Shown here: positions 8,710-17,370 of the stretch, one piece after another | Numbering within the stretch: position 1 is the first letter of the stretch | Layout: each line of letters opens with the position of its first letter | Assembly: GCF_014654785.1 (NCBI RefSeq) | Contig: NZ_BNBD01000002.1 | Location: forward strand, 186,001 to 250,000 | Reading direction: 5' to 3' | From: Streptomyces mashuensis | GTDB lineage: Bacteria > Actinomycetota > Actinomycetes > Streptomycetales > Streptomycetaceae | DNA: 64,000 bases | Notes under the pieces: generated by a model | What the model was told of the DNA's origin: nothing | What the model saw: the letters and a program-made list of their open reading frames with translations, nothing else | The model's database searches: none | Made by a program: the position numbers and the translations under genes

Positions 8710-9843
8710 ATGCGCGTCCTCCGCTCCTCCGCCGTCACCGCCGTCGCGGTGGCCGCGGCCCTGACCGCCGTGTCCGGTTGTTCCGGGAAATCGGACGGCA
8801 AGGACTCCGACGCGATCACGGTCAAGGCGAGCGACGACGCGTGCGAGGTCTCGAAGACGTCGTTCCCCGCCGGGCACGTGACCTTCAAGGTCCAGAACAA
8901 GGGCTCGAAGGTCACCGAGGTCTACGTCTACGCCGCCGGCGACCGGATCGTGACGGAGCGGGAGAACATCGGCCCGGGCACCAAGGCCGAGATCACCGCG
9001 ACGATCAAGAAGGCCGGCAGCTACGAAATCGCCTGCAAGCCCGGCATGAAGGGCGACGGCATCCGCCAGAAGATCACCGTCACCGGCAACGACAAGGCGG
9101 AGAAGAGCAATCCGGAGCTGGACAAGGCGGTGGCCGAATACCGCAAGTACGTCCAGCAGCAGGCCGACGAGACGATCCCGGCCGCTCAGAAGTTCGCCGA
9201 CGCCGTGAAGAACGGCGACGTCGACGAGGCCAAGAAGCTCTACGCGCCCTCCCGCACCGGCTGGGAGCGCACCGAGCCGGTCGCCGAGTCCTTCGGCGAC
9301 ATCGACCCGAAGGTCGACGTCCGCGAGGACGGCCTGGAGAAGGACCAGAAGTGGACCGGCTGGCACAAGCTGGAGAAGTCCCTCTGGGCCGACAACAAGA
9401 TCACCGATGAGGACAAGCAGCTGGCCGGCCAGCTGATGACGGACCTCAAGGACTGGCAGAAGCGCGTCGGCACCGCCGAGATCACCCCGACCAGCATGGC
9501 CAACGGCGCCAAGGAGCTGCTCGACGAGGTGGCCACCGGCAAGGTGACCGGCGAGGAGGAGCGCTACAGCCACACCGACCTGGCCGACTTCCAGGCCAAC
9601 GTCGAGGGCGCCAGGAAGGCGTACGAGCTGCTGAAGCCCGTCGCCGGCAAGAACGACGCCGCCCTGACGCAGGAGCTGGACAAGCAGTTCGGCGCCTTGG
9701 AGCAGCTGCTCGGCAACTACCGCGACGGCGACGGCTTCAAGGCGTACGACGGCGTGGGCGCGGACGACCGCAAGAAGCTGTCCGACGCGGTCAACGCCCT
9801 CGCCGAGCCGCTGTCCAAGCTCGCCGGCGCCGTCGCGAAGTGA
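8710..9843 (+). CDS. efeO: Iron uptake system lipoprotein EfeO
   Basis: The extracellular iron-binding component of the EfeUOB ferrous transporter. The N-terminus has a lipoprotein signal with lipobox VSGC near residue 24. A cupredoxin-like domain follows (about residues 35-125, with CEVSKTSFPAGHVTFKV and the downstream CKPGM). The M75 helical domain (about 130-377) contains HTDLADFQANVEGA, the conserved stretch of this family. Length is normal. It is the first gene of efeO-efeB-efeU, 20 nt before efeB, preceded by two iron boxes. Confidence 0.92.
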   Translation: MRVLRSSAVTAVAVAAALTAVSGCSGKSDGKDSDAITVKASDDACEVSKTSFPAGHVTFKVQNKGSKVTEVYVYAAGDRIVTERENIGPGTKAEITATIKKAGSYEIACKPGMKGDGIRQKITVTGNDKAEKSNPELDKAVAEYRKYVQQQADETIPAAQKFADAVKNGDVDEAKKLYAPSRTGWERTEPVAESFGDIDPKVDVREDGLEKDQKWTGWHKLEKSLWADNKITDEDKQLAGQLMTDLKDWQKRVGTAEITPTSMANGAKELLDEVATGKVTGEEERYSHTDLADFQANVEGARKAYELLKPVAGKNDAALTQELDKQFGALEQLLGNYRDGDGFKAYDGVGADDRKKLSDAVNALAEPLSKLAGAVAK

Positions 9844-9862
9844 CGAGGGGGACCGGACGATC

Positions 9863-11128
9863 ATGAGCGAGAGCACCAACGGGACCAAGGCCGCGCCCTC
9901 CCGCCGCGCCCTGCTGGGCTGGGGCGGTGCCGGGCTGGCGCTCGGCGCCGTGGCCGCCGGCGGCACCGCCGCCGCGCTGCGCACCGGCTCCTCCGACGCC
10001 CAGCCGGCGGCCGCCGCCGGCGAGGCCGTGCCCTTCCACGGCCCGCACCAGGCCGGCATCGCCACCGCGGTGCAGGACCGGCTGCACTTCGCCGCGTTCG
10101 ACGTGACGACCACCGACCGCGCGGCGCTGGTGAAGCTGCTGAAGGAGTGGACGGCCGCGGCCGCGGCGATGACCGCCGGGCACGAGGTCGGCGACGGCGC
10201 CTACGGCGGCCTGCCGGAGGCCCCGCCGGACGACACGGGCGAGGCCCTGGGCCTCAAGCCGTCCCGGCTCACCCTCACCTTCGGCGTGGGCCCGGGCCTG
10301 TTCGAGAAGGACGGCAAGGACCGCTTCGGCCTCAAGGACCGCCGCCCCGCCGCCCTGATCGACCTGCCGGCCTTCCCCGGCGACAAGCTGGACCCGGCCC
10401 GCAGCGGCGGCGACCTGTGCGTGCAGGCGTGCGCCGACGACCCGCAGGTCGCCGTGCACGCCATCCGCAACCTCGCCCGCATCGGCATGGGCAAGGTGGC
10501 CATCCGCTGGTCGCAGCTCGGCTTCGGCAAGACGTCCTCGACGACGCCCGACGCCCAGACGCCGCGCAACATGATGGGCTTCAAGGACGGCACCCGGAAC
10601 ATAGCCGGCACCGACACCGCCGCCCTCGACAAGCACGTGTGGGTCGGGGAGAAGGACGGCCCGGCCTGGCTGGCCGGCGGCTCCTACCTGGTCGCCCGCC
10701 GCATCCGCATGCACATCGAGACGTGGGACCGCACCTCGCTCAAGGAGCAGGAGGACGTCTTCGGCCGCGACAAGGCCCAGGGCGCGCCCGTCGGCAAGCA
10801 GCGCGAGCACGACGAGCCCGACCTGAAGGCCATGAAGGACGACGCGCACGTCCGGCTGGCCCACCCGGACAGCAACGGCGGCATCCGCATCCTGCGCCGC
10901 GGCTACTCGTTCACGGACGGCACCGACGGGCTGGGCCGGCTGGACGCGGGCCTGTTCTTCATCGCCTACCAGCGGGACGTACGCAACGGCTTCGTCCCGC
11001 TCCAGCAGAAGCTCGCGCGCAACGACGCGCTCAACGAGTACATCCAGCACGTGGGGTCGGCCGTCTTCGCCGTGCCGCCGGGCGTCCGCGACAAGGACGA
11101 CTGGTGGGGCCGGGCCCTCTTCGCGTGA
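9863..11128 (+). CDS. efeB: Deferrochelatase/Dyp-type peroxidase EfeB
   Basis: A heme-containing Dyp-type peroxidase, exported by the Tat route and working with EfeO and EfeU outside the membrane. It may oxidise Fe2+ or release iron from heme. The twin-arginine signal (SRRALLGWGGAG, residues ~13-24) is followed by a hydrophobic stretch. The Dyp signature GFKDG, containing the distal Asp, lies near residues 239-243. Length (421 residues) is typical. It starts 20 nt after efeO and ends 32 nt before efeU, so the three genes are one operon. Confidence 0.92.
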   Translation: MSESTNGTKAAPSRRALLGWGGAGLALGAVAAGGTAAALRTGSSDAQPAAAAGEAVPFHGPHQAGIATAVQDRLHFAAFDVTTTDRAALVKLLKEWTAAAAAMTAGHEVGDGAYGGLPEAPPDDTGEALGLKPSRLTLTFGVGPGLFEKDGKDRFGLKDRRPAALIDLPAFPGDKLDPARSGGDLCVQACADDPQVAVHAIRNLARIGMGKVAIRWSQLGFGKTSSTTPDAQTPRNMMGFKDGTRNIAGTDTAALDKHVWVGEKDGPAWLAGGSYLVARRIRMHIETWDRTSLKEQEDVFGRDKAQGAPVGKQREHDEPDLKAMKDDAHVRLAHPDSNGGIRILRRGYSFTDGTDGLGRLDAGLFFIAYQRDVRNGFVPLQQKLARNDALNEYIQHVGSAVFAVPPGVRDKDDWWGRALFA

Positions 11129-11159
11129 GCAGTGGTCGTAACCGGAAAGGGGAGGCCGC

Positions 11160-12056
11160 GTGTTCGGCAACTACCTGATCGGCCTGCGTGAGGGCCTCGA
11201 GGCCAGCCTGGTCGTCTGCATCCTGGTGGCCTACCTGGTCAAGACCGGCCGCAGGGACGCCCTGCGGCCGGTGTGGGCCGGCATCGCCGTCGCCGTGCTG
11301 CTGAGCATGGGCTTCGGCGCGCTGCTCCAGTTCGGCTCGCAGAACATGTCGTTCGAGTCGCAGGAGATGCTCGGCGGTTCGCTGTCCGTGATCGCCGTGG
11401 GTCTGGTGACGTGGATGGTGTTCTGGATGCGGCGCACCGCGCGGCACCTGAAGAAGGAGCTGCACGGCAAGCTGGACGCGGCGCTGGCGATGGGCACCAC
11501 GGCGCTGGTCGTGACGGCGTTCCTGGCCGTGGGCCGGGAGGGCCTGGAGACCGCGCTGTTCATCTGGACGGCCGTGCAGGCCACGGACGACGGTGTGCGG
11601 CCGCTGGTGGGCGCGGTGCTGGGGCTGCTGACGGCCGTGGTGCTGGGCTGGCTGTTCTACCGCGGCGCGCTGCGGATCAACCTGGCGAAGTTCTTCACGT
11701 GGACCGGCGGGATGCTGATCGTGGTGGCCGCGGGTGTGCTCGCGTACGGCTTCCACGACCTCCAGGAGGCCGGTGTGCTGCCGGGGCTGGGGAGCAGGGC
11801 GTTCGACATCAGCGACCAGGTGCCGGCGGACAGCTGGTACGGCACGCTGCTGAAGGGCGTGTTCAACTTCCAGCCGGACCCGACCTGGCTCCAGGTGGGG
11901 GTGTGGGTGCTCTATCTGGTGCCGACCCTGCTGGTGTTCTTCGCGCCGGGGCGTGCGGGTAGGGTGGCGCCGTCACCCGCAGTCACCCAGGAGTCGAAGC
12001 GCGATGAGACGCCCGCCGATACGCCGGTCGCCCCGTCGGACGGCCGGACCGCGTAA
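11160..12056 (+). CDS. efeU: Ferrous iron permease EfeU (FTR1 family)
   Basis: The membrane permease of the EfeUOB system. The 298-residue protein has about seven hydrophobic segments and two copies of the FTR1 motif REGLE (residues 10-14 and about 127-131), which line the iron path. GTG 11160 has GGGAGG just upstream. Gene order here is O-B-U rather than the E. coli U-O-B. The C-terminal 30 residues are hydrophilic and overlap the start of the following lipoprotein gene by 53 nt. Confidence 0.92.
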   Translation: MFGNYLIGLREGLEASLVVCILVAYLVKTGRRDALRPVWAGIAVAVLLSMGFGALLQFGSQNMSFESQEMLGGSLSVIAVGLVTWMVFWMRRTARHLKKELHGKLDAALAMGTTALVVTAFLAVGREGLETALFIWTAVQATDDGVRPLVGAVLGLLTAVVLGWLFYRGALRINLAKFFTWTGGMLIVVAAGVLAYGFHDLQEAGVLPGLGSRAFDISDQVPADSWYGTLLKGVFNFQPDPTWLQVGVWVLYLVPTLLVFFAPGRAGRVAPSPAVTQESKRDETPADTPVAPSDGRTA

Positions 12057-13023
12057 GGCACCGCGGGCGCTCCGGGCCCTGTTCGCGCTGCCGTTGCTGG
12101 CGGCGGCGACGGGGTGCGTGACGGTGCACGGCGAGCGGGCGGTCATTCCGGCCCTGCCGGAGAAGGCCGAGGCCGCCCGGGTCCTGCGGCACTTCACCGA
12201 CGGTTACAACGAGGCGTACCGCAAGCTCGACCCGGCCCTGGTGGACCGGGTCGAGACGGGTGCGCTGGCCGAGATCGGGCGGGCCGACCTGGCCGCCCAG
12301 CGGGCGGTGACGCCCGGCGGCAACCCGGGCTATCCCCCGCTGGTGCTGGACGACGCCCGGTTCACGATCCCGAAGATGGCCGGCTGGCCCAAGTTCTTCG
12401 TCGCCGACACCCGCAGCAACCGCGACCGCAACCGCTGGGTCGTGGTGTTCACGCGGGACGGCGCGCACGCGCCGTGGAAGGCGGCCTACCTGTCGCTGCT
12501 GCCCGACGGCAAGGTGCCGCGGTTCGCGCTGGACGCGGACGGGTACGCGCGGGCGGTGCCGGTGCCCGGCGACGAGGGCCCGCGGCCCGTGGCGGAGCCC
12601 GGCGCGCTGAGCGCGGCGTACGCGACGTACCTGCGCACGGGCGGGGGCGGCCTGTTCGCGCCCGGCGGCGCGACGACGGAGCTGCGCGACGAGCGCGCCA
12701 AGCTGGCCCGTACGCCCACGTTCTGGACGGAGTACGCCGACACGGCGGCGAAGGCGCCGGCGTTCCCCGTGCCGGCGCTGCGGGCCGCGGACGGCGGGAC
12801 GGTGGCCTTCTTCACGGCGCACCACCACGAGAAGCGGACGATGGCGCAGGGCATGCGGCCGTCGGTGACGGAGCCGCGCACGAAGGCGCTGCTCCAGGGG
12901 AACCTCAACCGGGCCGTGACGTACACGCGGGTGTCGGAGTCGGCGGTGCTGGTGCCGGACACCCGCGGGCAGGTGGTCTTCCTCAGCCGGATCGAGTCGC
13001 TGACCGCCGTGAAGGGCGAGTAG
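12004..13023 (+). CDS. Putative lipoprotein, function unknown
   Basis: A 339-residue protein with an Arg-rich start, a hydrophobic core (LRALFALPLLAAATGC) and a lipobox Cys near residue 38, so probably anchored outside the membrane. I see no enzyme motif in the mature part; its long strand-rich body resembles uncharacterised Streptomyces lipoproteins. ATG 12004 follows AGGAG and lies inside the end of efeU, which suggests translational coupling with the iron operon. A role in iron uptake is possible only by position. Confidence 0.7.
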   Translation: MRRPPIRRSPRRTAGPRKAPRALRALFALPLLAAATGCVTVHGERAVIPALPEKAEAARVLRHFTDGYNEAYRKLDPALVDRVETGALAEIGRADLAAQRAVTPGGNPGYPPLVLDDARFTIPKMAGWPKFFVADTRSNRDRNRWVVVFTRDGAHAPWKAAYLSLLPDGKVPRFALDADGYARAVPVPGDEGPRPVAEPGALSAAYATYLRTGGGGLFAPGGATTELRDERAKLARTPTFWTEYADTAAKAPAFPVPALRAADGGTVAFFTAHHHEKRTMAQGMRPSVTEPRTKALLQGNLNRAVTYTRVSESAVLVPDTRGQVVFLSRIESLTAVKGE

Positions 13024-13039
13024 CCCGCCGGTCCGCGGT

Positions 13040-13771
13040 TCAGCGGCCGATGGGCCAGGGGTGGGCGGGCTCGTGGTCCTGCCGGGCGCCGGCGTACTGG
13101 GCACAGGCGTCGGTGAGCGCCTCCAGCAGGGTCAGCGGGTCGGGCAGCGGGCGTTCGGGGCCCAGCAGCCAGGCCACGCGCTCGTCACCGGGCAGGAGGG
13201 ACGGCGGCAGCAGGACGTAGCTGCCGCGGCAGTGCCAGCGCAGGCCGGGGTGCTCGTCCATGGTCTCGGGGTGGCAGTCGAGCTCGCAGGGCCACCACTC
13301 GTCCTCGTCGTCGGGGGTGCCGCGGGTGGTGGTGAAGAAGAGCATGCGGTCGTCGGGGGTGACGGTGGCGACGGGGCCGACGTCGACGCCGGCGGCCAGC
13401 AGCCGGTCCAGGGCCTGCCGGCCGGCCTCGGCGGGGACGTCGAGGACGTCGTGGGCCATTCCGGTGGCGGTCACGAAGTTGGCCTCGGGCTGGGTGCGCA
13501 GCCAGGCGGTGACCTTGTCGGCGTCGGTGGTGGCGAGGGTCTGCCAGGCGAAGGAGACGGGGTGCCGGCCGGGGGTGGGACAGCCGATGCGTTCGCAGGA
13601 ACAGCCGTAGCCGGCGGGATGTGCGGCCGGGGCCAGGGGGAAGCCCGCCGCGGCCGCGGCCAGGAGCAGCTCCTCGCGGGCGGCTCCGGCGGCCGCCCCC
13701 GTGCCCGTGCCGGTGTCCGCCCCGCTTCCGGAGCGGCGCAGCCATCGGGAGAACCTGCTCTTGCGTTCCAT
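13040..13771 (-). CDS. Bifunctional DNA primase/polymerase N-terminal (prim-pol) domain protein
   Basis: A 243-residue protein with a Cys cluster CSCERIGCPTPGRHP near residue 60, followed by ATTDADKVTAWLR and a core with DVLDVP. This arrangement is seen in the prim-pol family whose members occur singly in Streptomyces chromosomes. It lacks a helicase part, so it is not a full replication primase. Its role is unknown; regulatory or repair functions have been proposed for such solo domains. The first 40 residues are a Gly/Thr/Ala-rich low-complexity tail. It converges with the upstream lipoprotein gene, 16 nt apart. Confidence 0.75.
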   Translation of the reverse strand: MERKSRFSRWLRRSGSGADTGTGTGAAAGAAREELLLAAAAAGFPLAPAAHPAGYGCSCERIGCPTPGRHPVSFAWQTLATTDADKVTAWLRTQPEANFVTATGMAHDVLDVPAEAGRQALDRLLAAGVDVGPVATVTPDDRMLFFTTTRGTPDDEDEWWPCELDCHPETMDEHPGLRWHCRGSYVLLPPSLLPGDERVAWLLGPERPLPDPLTLLEALTDACAQYAGARQDHEPAHPWPIGR

Positions 13772-14053
13772 CTATCCCCTCACTTCGACCGCGGTCTCCG
13801 GTCAATGCTGCCACCATCCTGCTCCTGGTGTGACCGCCGGACGCAGCCGGGGGGTGTGAGACCGGCCGCCCGGGCGGCGGCCGCCGGGGCCCGGGCCAGA
13901 GCTGAGGCGCGACGTATCGTCTTGTTACCGCTGGTCACCCCGGGCCGCGTCAAACCACCCGTACGGTTCATGCGCGGATGTCGCGCACCGTGGACCATTT
14001 GGGCACCGTACGTTCACCACGCACGTTCGCAACGTCAGTGTGAGGAGCGCGAC

Positions 14054-14878
14054 TTGTCCAGCGTCCCGCGTGCATCCACCCGCCGCCGCTATCTGATGTG
14101 CCCGCCCACGTACTACCGGGTGACGTATTCGATCAACCCGTGGATGGACCCGGGCAAGCCCGTCGACCTGCCTCTCGCGCTCGCCCAGTGGGAGGAGCTG
14201 CGCGACCGCTACCGCGCCCTCGGCCACACCGTGGAGGAGCTCGCGCCGCGCCCCGACCTGCCCGACATGGTCTTCGCGGCCAACGGCGCCACCGTCGTCG
14301 ACGGCAAGGTGCTCGGCGCCCGCTTCGCCCACCCGGAGCGGTGGGCGGAGGCCACGGCGCACCTGGAGTGGTTCCGCTCCCACGGCTACGCGCAGGTGCG
14401 CGAGCCGCAGCACATCAACGAGGGCGAGGGCGACTTCGCCGTGACGGCGACCTGGCTGCTGGCCGGGCGCGGCTTCCGCAGCAGCCCCCTGTCGCACCCG
14501 GAGGCGCAGGAGTTCTTCGGCCGCCCGGTGATCGGCCTCGACCTGGTCGACCCGCGCTACTACCACCTCGACACGGCGCTGTGCGTGCTCGACGACGCCC
14601 GCGACGAGATCATGTACTACCCGGGCGCCTTCTCGCCGGGCAGCCGGGAGGTGCTGCGGCGGCTGTTCCCGGACGCGCTGATCGCCACCGGGGACGACGC
14701 GGCGGCGCTCGGGCTCAACGCGGTCTCCGACGGCCGGCACGTGCTGCTGCCGCAGGCGGCGGTGGGGCTGTTCGGGCCGCTGCGGGAGCGCGGCTTCGAG
14801 CCCGTCGGCATGGACCTGGGCGAGCTGCTCAAGGGCGGCGGCAGCGTGAAGTGCTGCACGCAGGAGCTGCGGGAGTAG
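14054..14878 (+). CDS. Dimethylarginine dimethylaminohydrolase (DDAH)-type amidinohydrolase
   Basis: Predicted to hydrolyse a guanidino substrate (methylarginine to citrulline, or an arginine-like amidine) by Cys thiol catalysis. The protein has 274 residues from TTG 14054, preceded by GAGGAG 6 nt upstream. It shows the N-terminal MCPPTYY...INPWM stretch, EGEGDF, the catalytic His in YYHLDT, and the nucleophile region GGSVKCCTQEL at the C-terminus. Members of this subfamily in Streptomyces are often labelled DDAH or ornithine-cyclisation-related; the exact substrate is not readable. About 280 nt upstream are non-coding and presumably hold its promoter. Confidence 0.85.
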   Translation: MSSVPRASTRRRYLMCPPTYYRVTYSINPWMDPGKPVDLPLALAQWEELRDRYRALGHTVEELAPRPDLPDMVFAANGATVVDGKVLGARFAHPERWAEATAHLEWFRSHGYAQVREPQHINEGEGDFAVTATWLLAGRGFRSSPLSHPEAQEFFGRPVIGLDLVDPRYYHLDTALCVLDDARDEIMYYPGAFSPGSREVLRRLFPDALIATGDDAAALGLNAVSDGRHVLLPQAAVGLFGPLRERGFEPVGMDLGELLKGGGSVKCCTQELRE

Positions 14879-14897
14879 CTCCTGCGGGGCCGGGGTG

Positions 14898-15914
14898 CTA
14901 CTCGGCCGGCGGCGGCCAGGCGTCGCCCCAGTCGGTGTCGCGCGCGGCGCGGTACAGCGCGCCGTGCCGCTTCGTCACCGTCTCCCGGGTGAGGCCGTCG
15001 CCGTCGGTGCACAGGTCCAGCAGGACCTGGCCCTTGCGGGTCTGGGGCCGGCGTATGACGCGACCGCCCTCGCCGGTGGCGTCGCCGGCCCCGGGGCGCA
15101 CCGCGGCCACGTACGAGAACTTCTCGTCCTCGTACGGCAGCGAGCCGCCCTTGACCTGCCGGTGCAGCGAGGAGCGGTTCACGCGGGCCGCGAAGTGGCA
15201 CCAGTCGGTGCCCGGCGCGATGGGGCAGGCGGCGCTGTGCGGGCAGGGCGCCACGACGCGGAAGCCGGCCGCCACGAGCCGGTCGCGGGCCTCGGTGATC
15301 CGCAGGTGGCCGTCGGGGGTGCCGGGCTCGACCACGACCACGGCGTGGGCCGCGGCGGCCGCCGCGTCGACGACCGAGCGGCGGTCGGCGTCGGTGAGCT
15401 CCTTGAGCACGTACGAGATCGTCACCAGGTCGGTGCCTGCGGGCAGCGCGAGGTCGCGGCCTATCGCCTGGCGGTGCCAGGTGGCGGCGCGCAGTGCGGG
15501 GTCGTGCGCGGCGCGCGCGAGCTCGGCGCCCAGCGCGAGCGCGGGCTCGGCCCAGTCCAGGACCGTGGTCGTCCGCCCGCCCTCCGGCCAGGCCGCCGCC
15601 ACGGCCCAGGTGGCCGCGCCGGTGCCGCCGCCGATGTCGGCGTGCGAGGCCGGCACCCAGCCGGGCAGCCGGTCGCGGAACGCCTCCAGCGCCGCCCGTA
15701 CGGCCTCGAACGTCGCCGGCATGCGGTACGCGGCGTACGCGGCCACGTCGGAGCGGTCGCGCAGCACGGGCGTGTGGGTGGGGGTCTGCCCCCGGTAGTG
15801 CGCGATCAGTCGCTCCACGGCCTGGGCCGCCTGGCGGGGCGGCAGGCCGTCGAGGAGGCCGGCGAGGGCGGTGCGCAGGTTCTCACCGGTCGGCGCGGGG
15901 GCGGAGACGTGCAT
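14898..15914 (-). CDS. Rsm22-like small-ribosomal-subunit methyltransferase family protein
   Basis: A 338-residue SAM-dependent methyltransferase-like protein of the Rsm22 family, linked to ribosome assembly in mitochondria and bacteria. The SAM-binding glycine motif DIGGGTGAATWA lies near residue 90 and the acidic strand TTVLDWAEP follows. A Cys cluster CPHSAACPIAPGTDWCH near residue 220 is the family's metal or Fe-S binding region. The start at 15914 (ATG) fits the family. It is 23 nt downstream of the MFS gene on the same strand, so probably co-transcribed. Confidence 0.82.
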   Translation of the reverse strand: MHVSAPAPTGENLRTALAGLLDGLPPRQAAQAVERLIAHYRGQTPTHTPVLRDRSDVAAYAAYRMPATFEAVRAALEAFRDRLPGWVPASHADIGGGTGAATWAVAAAWPEGGRTTTVLDWAEPALALGAELARAAHDPALRAATWHRQAIGRDLALPAGTDLVTISYVLKELTDADRRSVVDAAAAAAHAVVVVEPGTPDGHLRITEARDRLVAAGFRVVAPCPHSAACPIAPGTDWCHFAARVNRSSLHRQVKGGSLPYEDEKFSYVAAVRPGAGDATGEGGRVIRRPQTRKGQVLLDLCTDGDGLTRETVTKRHGALYRAARDTDWGDAWPPPAE

Positions 15915-15937
15915 TCCGTGGATTTTACGTGGCGTTC

Positions 15938-17263
15938 CTACGCGGGCGGTGTGACGGATTCGTCGGCGGCCTCGGGGACCTCCACCGCCGCCTCCTCCGT
16001 GCCGCCCGTGCGCTGCCAGGGGCGGCAGAGCCCCAGGAAGCTCGCCACGGCCGCGAGGGTGCAGATCAGCTGGACGGTGGCCATGGGCACGGCGGTGCCC
16101 TCGCCGCCGAGGCCCACGAACGAGGAGGCGATCGCGCCGAGCAGGAAGGTGGAGGTGCCCAGCAGCGCCGAGGCCGAGCCGGCCGCGTTCTTGGACCGCA
16201 TCAGCGCCTGCGCGCTGGCGTTGGGCATCGACAGGCCCATCGCCGACATGAGGACGAAGAGGCCCGCGGAGACGGCCGCGAGGCCCGCCTTCCCGGCGAC
16301 GCCGGAGGTCATCACCAGCAGCGCCGCGGCGGCCAGCGTGATGACGGTCAGGCCGGTGGCCAGCGCCTTGTCCAGGCTGACCCGGCCGACCAGCAGCTTG
16401 CCGTTGATCTGGCCCGCGAGGACCAGGCCGACGGAGTTCAGGCCGAACAGCAGGCTGAAGGTCTGCGGCGAGGCGCCGTAGATGTCCTGCACGACGAAGG
16501 GCGAGGCGGAGATGTAGGCGAAGAGCGCGGCGAAGGCGAAGCCGCCGGCCAGCATGTAGCCGGTGAAGACGCGGTCGGTGAGCAGCCCGCCCATGGTGCG
16601 CAGCGCCGGGCCGAGCCCGCCGGGCTGGCGGCGCTCCGGCGGCAGTGTCTCCTCCAGGCGGCGGTGGACCAGGAGGGTGAGCAGCACGCCGATGACGGTG
16701 AGGACGACGAAGACGCCGCGCCAGTCGGTGACGCGCAGCACCTGGCCGCCGACCAGGGGCGCGACGACGGGCGCGACGCCGGATATCAGCATGAGGGTGG
16801 AGAAGAAGCGGGCCATGGCCACGCCCTCGTAGAGGTCGCGGACCACGGCGCGCGCGATGACGATCGCGGCGGCGCCGGCCAGGCCCTGGACCAGCCGGAA
16901 GGCGATGAGCAGGGGCGCGCTGGGGGCCAGTGCGCAGATGGCGGTGGCCAGCACGTACAGGACCATGCCGGTGAGCAGGGGGCGGCGCCGGCCCCACTTG
17001 TCGCTCATGGGGCCGACGACGAGCTGCCCGAGGGCCATGCCCATGAGGCAGGCCGTGAGGGTCAGCTGGACGGTGGCGGCCGGGCTGTGCAGCGCGTCGG
17101 TGACCTCCGGCAGCGCCGGGAGGTACATGTCCATGGACAGCGGGGGAAGGGCGGTGAGGCCGCCGAGGACGAGGGTGACGATCAGGCTGGTACGGCGGGG
17201 TGTGCCGGGGGCCGTGGCCGGGACCGTCCGGTCGTTCCGCGGGCCCGGACCGTGGTCCGTCAT
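15938..17263 (-). CDS. Bcr/CflA-type multidrug MFS exporter
   Basis: A 441-residue drug:proton antiporter of the Bcr/CflA branch with twelve hydrophobic segments. The motif PLSMDMYLPALP in helix 1 and GPMSDKWGRRRP after helix 2 are characteristic, with RLVQGLAGAAAIVIARAVVRDL in the region of motif C. ATG 17263 is preferred because GGAGCGACGC precedes it; the frame is open to an ATG at 17317 without a ribosome site. Upstream of and probably co-transcribed with the Rsm22-like gene. Confidence 0.85.
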   Translation of the reverse strand: MTDHGPGPRNDRTVPATAPGTPRRTSLIVTLVLGGLTALPPLSMDMYLPALPEVTDALHSPAATVQLTLTACLMGMALGQLVVGPMSDKWGRRRPLLTGMVLYVLATAICALAPSAPLLIAFRLVQGLAGAAAIVIARAVVRDLYEGVAMARFFSTLMLISGVAPVVAPLVGGQVLRVTDWRGVFVVLTVIGVLLTLLVHRRLEETLPPERRQPGGLGPALRTMGGLLTDRVFTGYMLAGGFAFAALFAYISASPFVVQDIYGASPQTFSLLFGLNSVGLVLAGQINGKLLVGRVSLDKALATGLTVITLAAAALLVMTSGVAGKAGLAAVSAGLFVLMSAMGLSMPNASAQALMRSKNAAGSASALLGTSTFLLGAIASSFVGLGGEGTAVPMATVQLICTLAAVASFLGLCRPWQRTGGTEEAAVEVPEAADESVTPPA

Positions 17264-17370
17264 GCGTCGCTCCAGATCGGGGGTGGGTTCCGCGAGTGGA
17301 AACGACCATGGTGTCATCGGTCATTCCGGCCGTGACCCCTTACTGCTGGTGATGTGCGTCTCGTTGGTCC

